62,207 nt of DNA from Nocardioidaceae bacterium. Its GTDB lineage: Bacteria > Actinomycetota > Actinomycetes > Propionibacteriales > Nocardioidaceae. Positions 49,038-58,306 of this stretch are shown here, one piece after another (position 1 is the first letter of the stretch; each line of letters opens with the position of its first letter). Where the stretch lies: assembly GCA_025934895.1 (NCBI GenBank), contig JAICWH010000003.1, forward strand, positions 1-62,207, read 5' to 3'. The translations under genes were made by a program, and so were the position numbers. The notes beneath the pieces are model-generated. The model had not been told where the DNA came from. It did not search any database and saw only the letters and a program-made list of their open reading frames with translations.

Positions 49038-50062
49038 ACCGGTTCCTCGGCCACGGCACGAGCCTCCGCGAGCTTCGCCCGTGCGGCCTGGCGACCCGCT
49101 CTGTCCGTGGGCAGCCAGCAGGCCGAGCTGTGGGCGGGATCGTCGTAGACCGTGCGCAACGGGGGGTCCTCCTGCCAGCACCTGTCGAAGACGTAGGGAC
49201 ACCGGGGTGCGAACGCGCACCGGGCCGGTGGGTCGATCGTGCTCGGCGGGGTGCCCGCGATCGGCTGCAGCCGCCCTGCGTTGCCATGCACCGGCAGGGA
49301 GGCCAGCAGGCCCTCGGTGTAGGGGTTGTGGTAGCCGTAGAACAGCTCCCGGCGGCCGGCCTTCTCCATGGCGTGGCCCGCGTACATCACCACGATCTGG
49401 TCCGACATCTCCGCCACCACGCCGAGGTCGTGGGTGATCAGGATGATGGCGGTGCCCATCTCCTCCTGCAGCCTGCGCATCACGGTGAGGACCTGGGCCT
49501 GCACGGTCACGTCGAGCGCCGTGGTCGGCTCGTCGGCGATCAGCAGGTCCGGCTCCAGGGCCATCGCCATCGCGATCATCACCCGCTGGCGCATGCCGCC
49601 GGAGAACTGGTGGGGGTAGTCGTCGATGCGCTCCTTGGCGTGCGGGATGCCCACCTGGGAGAGGAGGTACGCCGCCCGGTCCCGGGCCGCGGACTTCGAG
49701 ATGGACTTGTCGTGGGCCCGAAGCATCTCCACGATCTGCCAGCCCACCCGGTAGTAGGGGTGCAGGCTGGACAGCGGGTCCTGGAAGATCATCCCGATCC
49801 GGGCACCGCGGATCTTCTGGAGCGTCTGGCGGTCGGCCTGCAGCAGGTCCACACCGTCGAAGGTGGCGCGGCCAGTGACCTTGGCCCCTCTCGTCAAGCC
49901 GGTGATCGTCTGGGTCGCCACGCTCTTGCCCGAGCCCGACTCCCCGACGATGGCGAGGGTCTGGCCGCGGTCGACGTCGAACGACAGGCCTCGCACCGCC
50001 CGCACCACGCCGTCCGAGGTGTTGAAGGCGACCTCGAGGTCACGGATCTCGAGCAGGGACAC
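49034..50062 (-). CDS. Oligopeptide ABC transporter ATPase, OppD/DppD type
   Basis: A 342-residue ATPase with Walker [16 protein letters not shown]-loop [16 protein letters not shown], signature [14 protein letters not shown], Walker [14 protein letters not shown] and H-loop THDLGVV; the C-terminal extension has [18 protein letters not shown] cysteines. Two GTG codons are possible: 50062 has GAGGAG 5 nt upstream and is preferred, 50068 overlaps that site. It is separated from the binding-protein gene by a terminator hairpin, so it is expressed below it. Confidence 0.93.
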   Translation of the reverse strand: MSLLEIRDLEVAFNTSDGVVRAVRGLSFDVDRGQTLAIVGESGSGKSVATQTITGLTRGAKVTGRATFDGVDLLQADRQTLQKIRGARIGMIFQDPLSSLHPYYRVGWQIVEMLRAHDKSISKSAARDRAAYLLSQVGIPHAKERIDDYPHQFSGGMRQRVMIAMAMALEPDLLIADEPTTALDVTVQAQVLTVMRRLQEEMGTAIILITHDLGVVAEMSDQIVVMYAGHAMEKAGRRELFYGYHNPYTEGLLASLPVHGNAGRLQPIAGTPPSTIDPPARCAFAPRCPYVFDRCWQEDPPLRTVYDDPAHSSACWLPTDRAGRQAARAKLAEARAVAEEPV

Positions 50063-50124
50063 GGTCACTCCTCATGACGGAGCCGATCATGGGTCTGTCG
50101 TGCGTGCATCTGTGAAGAACGCTA

Positions 50125-50160
50125 CTCCGGGGTGGGAGCGAGGTTCCCCCCACCCCGGAG
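50125..50160 (-). terminator. Hairpin between the binding-protein and ATPase genes
   Basis: CTCCGGGGTGGG (50125-50136) and CCCACCCCGGAG (50149-50160) form a perfect 12-bp stem with a 12-nt loop, 10 nt after the oppA-type stop. No long U tract follows. Placed inside the operon, it probably lets only part of transcription continue to the ATPase and permease genes, or protects the upstream message, giving more binding protein than channel. Confidence 0.7.
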
Positions 50161-50170
50161 CAGCCTCAGG

Positions 50171-52000
50171 TCAGCCGCCCTGCTTGTTCTTGTCGAGCCA
50201 CACGTTCGTCGGGTCGAACCCTTGCATGGCCGGCACGAAGATCGCGTTGTGCACCTGTGACGCGTGGTAGTGCGCCTCTTTGGGGTTGGTGATCGGGAAG
50301 AAGGCCGCGTCCTTCATGACCTGCTCGTCGGCCTTCTGGAACAGCGCCTGCGACTCGTCCGAGGTCTTCGCCACCAGAGCCTGGTTGATGAGGTCGTTCG
50401 CCGCCTTGCTGTTGTAGAGCCCGAAGTTGCTGCCGACCGGCGGGAAGGACGGCGGGCCGGAGAACAGCGGCTTGAAGTAGGACAGCTCGCTGCCGGTGCC
50501 GTACCAGTCCGCTCCCCAGCCGGCAGTCGACAGGTCCCAGACCCCCTTCTGAGCGACCTTGGGGACCTGGAGGTACTTGGTGTAGAAGTCAGCGTCCGGA
50601 GACTGCACTCCCTGGACGGTGATCCCGGCCTTGCTCAGGTCCTGCTTGATGGTCTGGAAGGACTTGCTGCTCCCTTCGGACGAGGGGCGGTAGAGCAGCT
50701 TCAGCGTCAGACCGTTCGGGTAGCCGGCAGCCGTCAGAAGCTGCTTGGCCTTGGCAGGGTCGTACTTGTACAGGTCGAAGTTTCCCGACTGTCCGGCGGG
50801 CAGGACCTTGGGGATGACCCGGGTCAGCGGGTTGTTCAGAACCTTGCCACCGAGGACCTGGATCAGGTTGTCGCGGTTGATGGCGTATTCCAGGGCCTGG
50901 CGAACCTGGAGCTTGCTGAGCGCTCCCTTGTTGTTCGGGGAGGCGGTGTTGAACAGCACGTAGGGGTTGCTCGAGTTGGTGTCCCCGATGACCAGGTTGG
51001 GGTCCTTCGACGCCTGCAGCGCAGGAATTCGCGACGGGGGCGGCTGATTGCCGAACTCGAGGTCCGCGGTCGGCGTCCCGGTCTCGAGCTGCTGCTGCGA
51101 GGACTCCTGGGTCACCGTCAGGTCGACCTTGATGGTGTCGACGTAGGCCTTGCGGATCGGGTCGCTGGACGCCTTCCACGCGGGGTTGCGTGTGTACGTG
51201 ATCGACTTGGTCGGCTTGTAGCTCGAGACCTGGTAGGGCCCGTCGGAGATCGTGTGTTGGGCGAGCTGCGCGCTCCCCGGCAGGTACTTGTCCATCTCGA
51301 TCGGGGCGGCCGTCAGAGAGGTAACGGTGAACATGGCCGGCAGGTAGACCGCCGGACGCGTCAGCCTGAAGACGATCGTCTTGTCGTCCTTCGCCGAGAT
51401 GCCGGGGAAGTCGTTCTTCTCGATGAAGTCGCCGAGCGCCTTGGGGGTCTTGCCGGCCTTGGCGAACTTGTCGCAGAAGGCCTGGTAGCCGACGAACAGG
51501 CTGGCGAAGTCCGGGATCCCGCCGAACGGCTGGACCGGGTTGCAGGTCCGCTTCATTCCGCGCACGAAGTCAGCGGCCGTGACGGGCCTCACTGGCTTGG
51601 TGTTCCAGGTCAAGCCGTCACGCAGCTTGATGGTGTAGGTCAGACCGTCCTTGCTGATCCCGCCGTTGCTCGTGGTCGGGATGGCAGCCGCCATGTCCGG
51701 GACGGTGGTCGTCTGCGCGCCGTCCTTGGCCGGGTTGGCGAACAAGGAGCGCGACCACATCCGCAGGTTCAGGTAGCCGATGGAGTAGTAGCTGACGTTC
51801 GGGTCCATGTAGTCGACGTCGCTCTGGCCCTGGATGTTGAGGGTGCCGCCCTTGACGGGGGTCCCGCCCGAGTTGCCCGAGTTGCCGGAGTTGCTGTTGG
51901 AGGAGCCACCCCCGCCGCCACATGCAGACGCCGTGAGCGCGAGCGCGCACAGCATGCTGATGCCTGCGGCGCGCCTCCCCTGTTTCCTCATCCTGAACAC
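50171..52000 (-). CDS. Peptide ABC transporter substrate-binding lipoprotein (SBP family 5)
   Basis: A 609-residue extracellular lipoprotein that captures peptides (or a related solute) for the transporter. The signal peptide has basic MRKQGRRAAG, a hydrophobic core, and a lipobox TASAC with the lipidated cysteine at residue 27, followed by a Gly/Ser/Asn linker. The mature part has the family 5 pattern, for example GLTYTIKLRDGLTWN, QALEYAINRDNLIQVLGGK and a C-terminal AAFFPITNPKEAHYHA. GTG at 52000 has AAGGAG 6 nt upstream. Substrate is unknown. It is the first gene of the operon and has its own promoter. Confidence 0.92.
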   Translation of the reverse strand: MFRMRKQGRRAAGISMLCALALTASACGGGGGSSNSNSGNSGNSGGTPVKGGTLNIQGQSDVDYMDPNVSYYSIGYLNLRMWSRSLFANPAKDGAQTTTVPDMAAAIPTTSNGGISKDGLTYTIKLRDGLTWNTKPVRPVTAADFVRGMKRTCNPVQPFGGIPDFASLFVGYQAFCDKFAKAGKTPKALGDFIEKNDFPGISAKDDKTIVFRLTRPAVYLPAMFTVTSLTAAPIEMDKYLPGSAQLAQHTISDGPYQVSSYKPTKSITYTRNPAWKASSDPIRKAYVDTIKVDLTVTQESSQQQLETGTPTADLEFGNQPPPSRIPALQASKDPNLVIGDTNSSNPYVLFNTASPNNKGALSKLQVRQALEYAINRDNLIQVLGGKVLNNPLTRVIPKVLPAGQSGNFDLYKYDPAKAKQLLTAAGYPNGLTLKLLYRPSSEGSSKSFQTIKQDLSKAGITVQGVQSPDADFYTKYLQVPKVAQKGVWDLSTAGWGADWYGTGSELSYFKPLFSGPPSFPPVGSNFGLYNSKAANDLINQALVAKTSDESQALFQKADEQVMKDAAFFPITNPKEAHYHASQVHNAIFVPAMQGFDPTNVWLDKNKQGG

Positions 52001-52050
52001 GAGTTCTCCTTCTGACGACACCTACGGAGGATCACCGCTGACCCCGGATG

Positions 52051-52080
52051 AACCTAGACTTCTCAGCCTGGGAATGACAA
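52051..52080 (-). promoter_or_regulatory. Promoter of the peptide-transporter operon
   Basis: TTGTCA (52080-52075), an 18-bp spacer and TAGGTT (52056-52051) fit a housekeeping sigma promoter. Transcription would start near 52044, leaving a leader of about 44 nt with a good ribosome site. Just upstream, TTGCGCAA (52085-52092) is a palindrome that could be an operator. The stretch 52093-52209 shows no gene. Confidence 0.65.
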
Positions 52081-52209
52081 CTTTTGCGCAACTCGGCGCC
52101 CGATTGTTATAAAGCCTCCACATCGACTCCCTTGTGTGCTGCCCTGCCCGCCTCCGCGGCCCCCTGTTCGTCCGGGATCCGCCCAGATCCGCCCGCCATG
52201 CCTGGACCT

Positions 52210-52424
52210 GCCGACCCGGCCCGTCCGCAGGCCCCAGACCGGCCGACCCGGCCCGTCCGCAGGCCCCAGACCCGCCGACCCGGCCCGTCCGCAGGCCCCA
52301 GACCCGCCGACCCGGCCCGTCCGCAGGCCCTAGACCCGCCGACCCGGCCCGTCCGCAGGCCCCAGACCCGCCGACCCGGCCCGTCCGCAGGCCCTAGACC
52401 CGCCGACCCGGCCCGTCCGCAGGG
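52210..52424. repeat. Seven tandem copies of the 32-bp repeat across the aspS 3' end
   Basis: Cores of 23 bp (GCCGACCCGGC then CCGTCCGCAGGC) start at 52210, 52242, 52274, 52306, 52338, 52370 and 52402, exactly 32 bp apart, with 9-bp spacers reading CCCCAGACC or CCCTAGACC. The single-base T in some spacers creates TAG on the minus strand. The spacer at 52393-52401 provides the aspS stop codon. Except for this array, the region between oppA and aspS (52001-52393) holds only the transporter promoter. Confidence 0.92.
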
Positions 52425-54208
52425 CTGGAGGGGACGTCGGGCCGGACGTCCACGCCGGCCTCCTTGCGCTGCTGCGCCGTTATCGGCGCCGGTGCCGCCG
52501 TGAGGGGGTCGTAGCCGCCCCCCGTCTTGGGGAAGGCGATCACCTCCCGGATGGAGTCGCTGCCGGCGAGCAGGGCACAGATCCGGTCCCAGCCGAACGC
52601 GATCCCGCCGTGCGGCGGCGCGCCGTAGGCGAACGCCCGGAGCAGGAAGCCGAACTTCTCCTGGGCCTCCTCCTCGCTCAGACCCATCACCGCGAACACC
52701 CGCCTCTGGACGTCCTCGCGGTGGATACGGATCGAACCGCCGCCGATCTCGTTGCCGTTGCACACGATGTCGTAGGCGTAGGCGAGCGCCGAGGCGGGGT
52801 CGGTGTCGAACGTGTCGAGGCTCTCGGGCTTCGGCGAGGTGAACGCGTGGTGTACGGCGGTCCAGGCCCCGCTCCCGACAGCGACGTCACCGGCGGCCGT
52901 CGCGTCTCCCGCCGGCTCGAACAACGGGGCGTCGACGACCCACACGAACCGCCACTCCGACTCCTCGATGAGCCCGCAGCGCCGGCCGATCTCCAGACGC
53001 GCGGCGCCCAGGAGCGCCCGTGAGGACTTGACTGGGCCGGCTGCGAAGAAGATGCAGTCGCCCGGCTGCGCTCCGACATGCGCGGCGAGGCCGGCCCGCT
53101 CCTGCTCCGTGAGGTTCTTCGCCGTGGGACCGCCGAGCTCGCCGTCCTCGCGGACCAGCACGTAGGCCAGGCCCTTGGCGCCGCGCTGCCGGGCCCAGTC
53201 CTGCCACGCGTCGAGCTGCTTGCGGGGCTGACCGGTGCCCCCCGGCATGACCACCGCTCCGACGTACGGCGCCTGGAAGACCCGGAACGGCGTGTCGGCG
53301 AAGAAGTCGGTGCACTCGGTCAGCTCGAGCGACAGCCGCAGATCCGGCTTGTCGCTGCCGTAGCGAGCCATCGCCTCGGCGTAGGTCATTCGCGGGAACG
53401 GTGTGCGAACCCCGTGGCCGACCAGCCGCCACACTGCCGCCAGCACGTCCTCGGACAGCGCGATGACGTCGTCCTCCTCCACGAAGCTCATCTCGATGTC
53501 GAGCTGGGTGAACTCCGGCTGCCGGTCGGCGCGGAAGTCCTCGTCGCGGTAGCACCGCGCGATCTGGTAGTAGCGCTCCATCCCGGCGACCATCAGCAGC
53601 TGCTTGAACAGCTGGGGGCTCTGCGGGAGGGCGTACCAGCTGCCGGGCTGCAGGCGCGCGGGGACCAGGAAGTCCCGGGCACCCTCCGGGGTGGACCGGG
53701 TCAGGGTCGGGGTCTCGATCTCCACGAAGTCGTGGTCCGCGAGCACCGTCCGCGCAGCCCGGTTGACCTCGCTGCGGAGCCGGAGCGCCGCGGCCGGTCC
53801 AGCCCGGCGCAGGTCGAGGTAGCGGTAGGCCAGTCGGACCTCCTCGCCGACCTCGCCCGCGGCGTGACCGGCGTCGTCGACGGGGAACGGCAGCGGCGCC
53901 GCCGGACTGAGGACGGTGACGCCGTCCGGCGCCGCGATCACCTCGACGTTCCCCGTCGGGAGGTGGGGGTTCTGGTTGCCCTCGGGGCGGGCCGAGACCT
54001 CACCGGTCACCGACAGGCAGTACTCCGCGCGCAGCTGGTGGGCCACCTCCTCGTCCCGGATCACCACCTGTACGACGCCGGACGCCTCCCGCAGGTCGAT
54101 GAACGCGACCCCGCCGTGGTCTCGCCGTCGGGCGACCCAGCCGGCGAGGGTGACGGTCTGGCCGACGTGCTCGGCGCGCAGGCTGCCGGCGTCGTGGGTG
54201 CGGATCAC
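52394..54208 (-). CDS. aspS: Aspartyl-tRNA synthetase
   Basis: AspRS charges tRNA-Asp. The 604-residue class IIb enzyme has an OB-fold anticodon domain ([20 protein letters not shown]), motif 2 with [20 protein letters not shown], the bacterial GAD insertion domain and motif 3 [19 protein letters not shown] at 54208 overlaps the hisS stop by 4 nt; the much longer open frame upstream is shadow. The C-terminal residues ADGPGRRV and the TAG stop are encoded by one unit of the 32-bp repeat array, so the tail is recent and not conserved. Whether it also charges tRNA-Asn cannot be told here. Confidence 0.96.
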   Translation of the reverse strand: MIRTHDAGSLRAEHVGQTVTLAGWVARRRDHGGVAFIDLREASGVVQVVIRDEEVAHQLRAEYCLSVTGEVSARPEGNQNPHLPTGNVEVIAAPDGVTVLSPAAPLPFPVDDAGHAAGEVGEEVRLAYRYLDLRRAGPAAALRLRSEVNRAARTVLADHDFVEIETPTLTRSTPEGARDFLVPARLQPGSWYALPQSPQLFKQLLMVAGMERYYQIARCYRDEDFRADRQPEFTQLDIEMSFVEEDDVIALSEDVLAAVWRLVGHGVRTPFPRMTYAEAMARYGSDKPDLRLSLELTECTDFFADTPFRVFQAPYVGAVVMPGGTGQPRKQLDAWQDWARQRGAKGLAYVLVREDGELGGPTAKNLTEQERAGLAAHVGAQPGDCIFFAAGPVKSSRALLGAARLEIGRRCGLIEESEWRFVWVVDAPLFEPAGDATAAGDVAVGSGAWTAVHHAFTSPKPESLDTFDTDPASALAYAYDIVCNGNEIGGGSIRIHREDVQRRVFAVMGLSEEEAQEKFGFLLRAFAYGAPPHGGIAFGWDRICALLAGSDSIREVIAFPKTGGGYDPLTAAPAPITAQQRKEAGVDVRPDVPSSPADGPGRRV

Positions 54209-55566
54209 TCGTGGTGCTCCTTGGTCGGGGAGGTGACGACTCGCGGTCGCAGGTCGTCCGCCGGAGGCTCCCAGACGTCCGGGTCGGCGTCCACCTGCTT
54301 GCCGCTGCGGATGTCGCGGACCCGACCGGTCCCCTCCGTTGCGTCGCCCTCGGGGAACCAGACGAACGGGATGCCGCGGCGCTCGGCATAACGGATCTGC
54401 TTGCCGAACTTCTGGGCGCTCGCGGCCACCTCGGTGGGGATGCCCCGAGCCCGGAGTCGTTGCGCCACCGCATCGCTGGTCTCGCGGGCATCGTCGTCGA
54501 CCAGGGCCACCAGGACCGCGGAGGGCACCGACCGGTCGGCCGAGAGCACGCCGCGGCTCAGCAGCGGGACCAGGGTGCGGGAGATGCCGAACGAGAGGCC
54601 GACGCCCGGATACGTGGTACGGCCGTCCGAGGCGAGCGCGTCGTACCGTCCGCCACCGCCGACCGACTTGAGGTTCTCGAACCCGTCCATGTAGATCTCG
54701 AACACGGTGCCCGTGTAGTAGTCGAGGCCCCGAGCGAGGCTGAGGCTGGCGACCACCTGGAACCGGGGGCCGGCGACCGACGCGCACCCCTCGACCACGG
54801 CCTCCAGCTCGGCGATGCCGACCTCGAGCAGCTCGTGGGCGACCCCCAGACCGCGGACCCGGTCCGCGAACGTGGTGTCGGTCGACTCGATCTCGGCCAG
54901 CCGGAGGCACTGTTGCGCCTGGACGTCGCTCAGCCCGGCGTCGGCCACCAGCGAGGCTGCCACCGCGTCCGTCGACATCTTGTCCAGCTTGTCGATGATG
55001 GTGATCACCGCGGCCGGGTCCGGTGCGCCGATGCCCCTGTAGAACCCCTCGATCAGCTTGCGGTTGTTGACCCGCAGCCGCATCGGGGGCAGCGGCAGCC
55101 CGGAGAGGGCGTCGGCCATCACCCGGGCCACCTCCACGTCGAAGTGGAACGGTAGGTCGTCGCGCGCCACCACGTCGATGTCGGCCTGGGTGAACTCGCG
55201 GAAGCGGCCCTCCTGGGGACGCTCGCCGCGCCAGGCCTTCTGGATCTGGTAGCGCCGGAACGGGAACTCCAGCCTGCCGGCGTTCTCCAGCACGTAGCGG
55301 GCGAACGGGACCGTCAGGTCGAAGTGCAGGCCCATCCCTGAGTCCCCGGACCCGTCCAGGTCGTGGAGCCGCCGCAGGACGTAGACCTCCTTGGAGGTCT
55401 CACCCTTGCGGAGCAGCTGGTCCATCGGCTCGACCGCGCGTGTCTCGAGGCTGGCGAACCCGTGCAGCTCGAACGTGCGCCGCAGGCGGTCGATCACGTG
55501 CTGCTCGACGGCTCGCTGTGCGGGCAGAAGCTCGGGGAACCCGCTCAGCGGGGTCGGTTTGGTCAC
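54205..55566 (-). CDS. hisS: Histidyl-tRNA synthetase, divergent (eukaryote-like) type
   Basis: HisRS charges tRNA-His. The 453-residue class II enzyme shows [12 protein letters not shown] (motif before the active site), the motif 2 region [20 protein letters not shown] followed by [13 protein letters not shown], and the HisA-type loop [18 protein letters not shown]. The motif 2 block resembles eukaryotic and archaeal HisRS (IxKVYR..REFxQxDxDI) more than the common bacterial form (FRYERPQxGRYRQFxQ). The anticodon domain begins near residue 325. GTG start at 55566. It is upstream of and coupled to aspS by a 4-nt overlap. Confidence 0.94.
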   Translation of the reverse strand: MTKPTPLSGFPELLPAQRAVEQHVIDRLRRTFELHGFASLETRAVEPMDQLLRKGETSKEVYVLRRLHDLDGSGDSGMGLHFDLTVPFARYVLENAGRLEFPFRRYQIQKAWRGERPQEGRFREFTQADIDVVARDDLPFHFDVEVARVMADALSGLPLPPMRLRVNNRKLIEGFYRGIGAPDPAAVITIIDKLDKMSTDAVAASLVADAGLSDVQAQQCLRLAEIESTDTTFADRVRGLGVAHELLEVGIAELEAVVEGCASVAGPRFQVVASLSLARGLDYYTGTVFEIYMDGFENLKSVGGGGRYDALASDGRTTYPGVGLSFGISRTLVPLLSRGVLSADRSVPSAVLVALVDDDARETSDAVAQRLRARGIPTEVAASAQKFGKQIRYAERRGIPFVWFPEGDATEGTGRVRDIRSGKQVDADPDVWEPPADDLRPRVVTSPTKEHHE

Positions 55567-55571
55567 GGTGC

Positions 55572-56291
55572 TCAGAGGCCCCGGTTCGGGGTTGGCGCGG
55601 CCGGTTCGCCGGCGATCTCGCGCAGGAAGGGGTTGGTGGCGCGCTCGCGGCCGATGCTGGTCTGCTCGCCGTGCCCGGGCAGCACCACGATGTCGTCGCG
55701 CAGGGGCAGCACCTTGTCGCGCAGGCTGCGCAGCATGGTCGGGTGGTCGCCCCCCGGCAGGTCGGTGCGGCCGATCGAGCCGGCGAACAGCAGGTCGCCC
55801 GAGAACATCAGCTCGGAGACGTCGTGCTCACCCGGTTCGTCGTACGGCGTCCGGAAGGTGACCGACCCCTGCGTGTGACCGGGTGTGTGGTCCACGACGA
55901 ACTCCAGGCCGGCGAGCTCGACCCGCTGCAGGTCGGCCAGCTCCTCCACCCGGTCCGGCTCGGCGAACCGGTAGCCGCCGCCGAGCAGCATCGCCGCGGT
56001 GTCGGGGGACATGGCGGCCATCGGGTCGGAGAGCAGGTGCCGGTCTCGAGGATGGATGTAGGCGGTCGCGTCGTAGGTCCCGGCCACCGGCGCCACGCAC
56101 CACATGTGGTCGATGTGGCCGTGCGAGACGAGGACGGAGACCGGCTTGAGCCGGTGCTCGCGGACCAGGTCGGCGATGCCTGCTGCGGCGTCCTTGCCGG
56201 GGTCGACCACGACGCACTCGCTGCCGGGTCCGGTGGCGACGACGTAGCAGTTGGTGCCCCACGGGCCGGCGGGGAAGCCTGCGACCAGCAC
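55572..56291 (-). CDS. MBL-fold metallo-hydrolase (glyoxalase II-like)
   Basis: A 239-residue zinc hydrolase with the metallo-beta-lactamase motif SHGHIDHMW (HxHxDH), then HTPGHTQGSVTF, SGDLLFAGSIGRTDLPGGD and PGHGEQTSIGRE. The pattern fits the hydroxyacylglutathione-hydrolase-like group conserved next to hisS in actinobacteria; glutathione is absent there, so the true thioester substrate is unknown. GTG at 56291 has AGGAG about 10 nt upstream. It ends 5 nt before the hisS start, so the order MBL-hisS-aspS is one operon. Confidence 0.88.
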   Translation of the reverse strand: MLVAGFPAGPWGTNCYVVATGPGSECVVVDPGKDAAAGIADLVREHRLKPVSVLVSHGHIDHMWCVAPVAGTYDATAYIHPRDRHLLSDPMAAMSPDTAAMLLGGGYRFAEPDRVEELADLQRVELAGLEFVVDHTPGHTQGSVTFRTPYDEPGEHDVSELMFSGDLLFAGSIGRTDLPGGDHPTMLRSLRDKVLPLRDDIVVLPGHGEQTSIGRERATNPFLREIAGEPAAPTPNRGL

Positions 56292-56391
56292 CGGTGAACA
56301 CTCCTGTCGTGTGGGGTTGAGGAACCCGTGCAGCCTACCGAGGGGACGGCTGCCCCCGCTCAAGCGGGACTCCCGGGGGACTGGTGCGTCC

Positions 56392-56397
56392 TAGACT
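56392..56397 (+). promoter_or_regulatory. Leaderless-type -10 box before the DUF349 unit
   Basis: TAGACT is followed by 7 nt and the GTG at 56405, with no Shine-Dalgarno. It is divergent from the MBL-hisS-aspS promoter region. No -35 match is clear. Confidence 0.5.
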
Positions 56398-56404
56398 CCC
56401 CAGC

Positions 56405-56671
56405 GTGGTCACCAAGAAGCGGCGCCGCAGCCAGTTGGCACGCGCCACCGAACAGCGTCGGGCCGTACGGCGGGCGCAGCGGATGGCGCGCCGCAGACGG
56501 GTCCGTCTGGTTGCGAGCATCCTCGGGATGCTCGTCGTTCTGCTGGCGCTGCTTGCCTGGATCGTGACGCACAGGCAGGACAGCGCGTCGGCGCGGGGCA
56601 CGGCCGTTGACTACTCTGTGGTCATCTACCCGTCAGACCAGCAGGCAACGACCACAGGGGGAGTCCGGTGA
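56405..56671 (+). CDS. Small basic membrane protein, possible remnant of a cyclophilin anchor
   Basis: An 88-residue protein: a very basic N-terminus (KKRRRSQLARATEQRRAVRR and on to MARRRRVR), one membrane helix LVASILGMLVVLLALLAWIV and a short outside tail of about 25 residues. In related actinobacteria the gene near rel and hisS that begins with such a basic segment and one helix is a membrane-anchored peptidyl-prolyl isomerase of about 250-300 residues; here the catalytic domain is absent. It may be a remnant or an independent small protein (inference). Its stop overlaps the DUF349 start by 4 nt. Confidence 0.65.
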   Translation: MVTKKRRRSQLARATEQRRAVRRAQRMARRRRVRLVASILGMLVVLLALLAWIVTHRQDSASARGTAVDYSVVIYPSDQQATTTGGVR

Positions 56672-58110
56672 CCAGTCCGGAGAGTTCGCCGGGGAGCTCG
56701 CCGGGGACCGATGCTGTGCAGGCGGGGAACGCTGCCCGGCGCGAGGACGGTCCCGGGCTCGGCCCGGTGGGTCGGCCGAGTGCCCCGCGACCGGTTCCTG
56801 GCCCGCCACGCCGGCCGACCGCCGTACCCACTCCTCCTGCGGCGACACCGGGCCCGACGCCGGCACCATCCGCTGAGGAGGTCGCCGCCCGGGAGTGGGG
56901 CCGCGTCGACGACGAGGGGACGGTGTTCGTCCGCACGGGCGAGGGTGAGCGGGCCGTCGGCCAGATGCCCGACGCCAGCCCGGCGGAAGCGCTCGCATTC
57001 TTCACCCGGCGCTATGCAGACCTGGTGTTCGAGGTGCAACTGCTCGAGCGGCGGGTGCGGGCCGGGGCCATGACCCCGGACGAGGCAACCGGGTCCGTGA
57101 AGCAGGTGCTCGGCTCGGTGCGTGGGGCTCAGGCGGTCGGCGACCTCGACGGGCTGGAACGACGGCTTGCGGCGCTCACCGACCTGATCGGTGAGCAGCG
57201 CGAGCGGCGCCGGGCGGACCGGGTCCGCAAGCAGGAGCGGTCGAAAGCCGAGAAGGAGCGGATCGCGGACGAGGCCGAGCGGCTCGCCCAGGGCAGCGAC
57301 TGGCGCAACGGCGCCAACCGCCTTCGCCAGCTGCTGGACGAGTGGAAGGCCCTGCCGCGCCTGGAGAAGTCCGCCGACGACGCGCTGTGGCGACGGTTCT
57401 CGACCGCCCGTACGACCTACACCCGCCGTCGCAAGTCGCACTTCTCGGAGGTCAACGAGCAGCGGGACAGCGCCCGGGTCGTGAAGGAGAAGCTGGTCGT
57501 CGAGGCTGAGCAGCTGGCGGAGTCGATCGAGTGGGGTGCGGCTGCGGCCCGCTACCGGGACCTGATGCGTCAGTGGAAGGCCGCGGGGCCGGCACCCAAG
57601 GACGTCGACGATGCGCTCTGGAAGCGGTTCCGGGCAGCGCAGGACGCGTTCTTCGGTGCGCGCGACGCCACCAATGCGGAGCTGGACCGCGAGTTCGAGG
57701 CCAACGCGGAGAAGAAGGAGGCGCTGCTCGTCGAGGCGGAGACGCTGGTTCCGGTCACCGACCTGCGCACGGCCAAGGAGGCGTTCCGCGCCATCGCCGA
57801 CCGCTGGGACGCCATCGGCAAGGTGCCCCGCGAGCGCATCAAGGACCTCGAGGGGCGGATGCGCAAGATCGAGCAGGCGATCCGCGGCACCGAGGACGAC
57901 CAGTGGCGTCGCTCGAACCCCGAGGCTCGCGCCCGGGCCGCGGACACGGTAGCGCAGCTCGAGTCGCTGCTCACCGGACTCGAGCGCAAGCGTGACGCCG
58001 CGGCGGCCGCCGGCAACACGCGTGCAGCGCAGGAGCACACGGCGGCCATCGAGGCCCGGCAGACCTGGCTCACCGAGGCCCGCAAGGCCCTCGAGGAGTT
58101 CTCCGGCTGA
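56668..58110 (+). CDS. DUF349 domain-containing protein
   Basis: A 480-residue protein with a Pro-rich disordered N-terminus (about residues 1-70) and a long helical body holding several DUF349 repeats, each with a W-x-x-x-x-x-x-P core such as LLDEWKALPRLEKSADDALW, LMRQWKAAGPAPKDVDDALW and DRWDAIGKVPRERIKDLE. DUF349 proteins are conserved in actinobacteria; their function is not established. GTG start overlaps the upstream small-protein stop by 4 nt. It is convergent with rel across a repeat-filled gap. Confidence 0.85.
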   Translation: MTSPESSPGSSPGTDAVQAGNAARREDGPGLGPVGRPSAPRPVPGPPRRPTAVPTPPAATPGPTPAPSAEEVAAREWGRVDDEGTVFVRTGEGERAVGQMPDASPAEALAFFTRRYADLVFEVQLLERRVRAGAMTPDEATGSVKQVLGSVRGAQAVGDLDGLERRLAALTDLIGEQRERRRADRVRKQERSKAEKERIADEAERLAQGSDWRNGANRLRQLLDEWKALPRLEKSADDALWRRFSTARTTYTRRRKSHFSEVNEQRDSARVVKEKLVVEAEQLAESIEWGAAAARYRDLMRQWKAAGPAPKDVDDALWKRFRAAQDAFFGARDATNAELDREFEANAEKKEALLVEAETLVPVTDLRTAKEAFRAIADRWDAIGKVPRERIKDLEGRMRKIEQAIRGTEDDQWRRSNPEARARAADTVAQLESLLTGLERKRDAAAAAGNTRAAQEHTAAIEARQTWLTEARKALEEFSG

Positions 58111-58128
58111 CCCGGCTGCCCCCCCCCC

Positions 58129-58181
58129 GCCGAGTCGGCGCATCCGCAGACCCCACCGCCGCCGAGTCGGCGCATCCGCAG
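58129..58181. repeat. Two direct copies of the 32-bp repeat after the DUF349 gene
   Basis: GCCGAGTCGGC followed by GCATCCGCAG occurs at 58129-58149 and 58161-58181, a shift of exactly 32 bp, and matches the core at 11-33. It is preceded by a run of ten C residues (58119-58128). The copies face those at 58307-58411. No gene is seen in 58111-58437. Confidence 0.85.
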
Positions 58182-58306
58182 ACCGCGGCGGCCCCCCTGG
58201 AGTCGCAGACTGCACTCGAAGCGAAACCACGGAAGGTGACGTTGTCCTTGGCCGGCGTGGAAGCCGAGATATGGCGCCTCGGCGAGTGCCTCGCCTCCGA
58301 ACACGG

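Noticed and set aside
52210-52424. CRISPR array
   Set aside because: The period is regular (32 bp), but the 9-bp spacers are nearly identical and far too short, and no cas gene is near. It is a tandem repeat.
52107-52763. Minus- and plus-strand frames built from the 32-bp array (for example 52136-52333)
   Set aside because: They are translations of the repeat (Pro/Arg/Gly strings) with no promoter or ribosome site.
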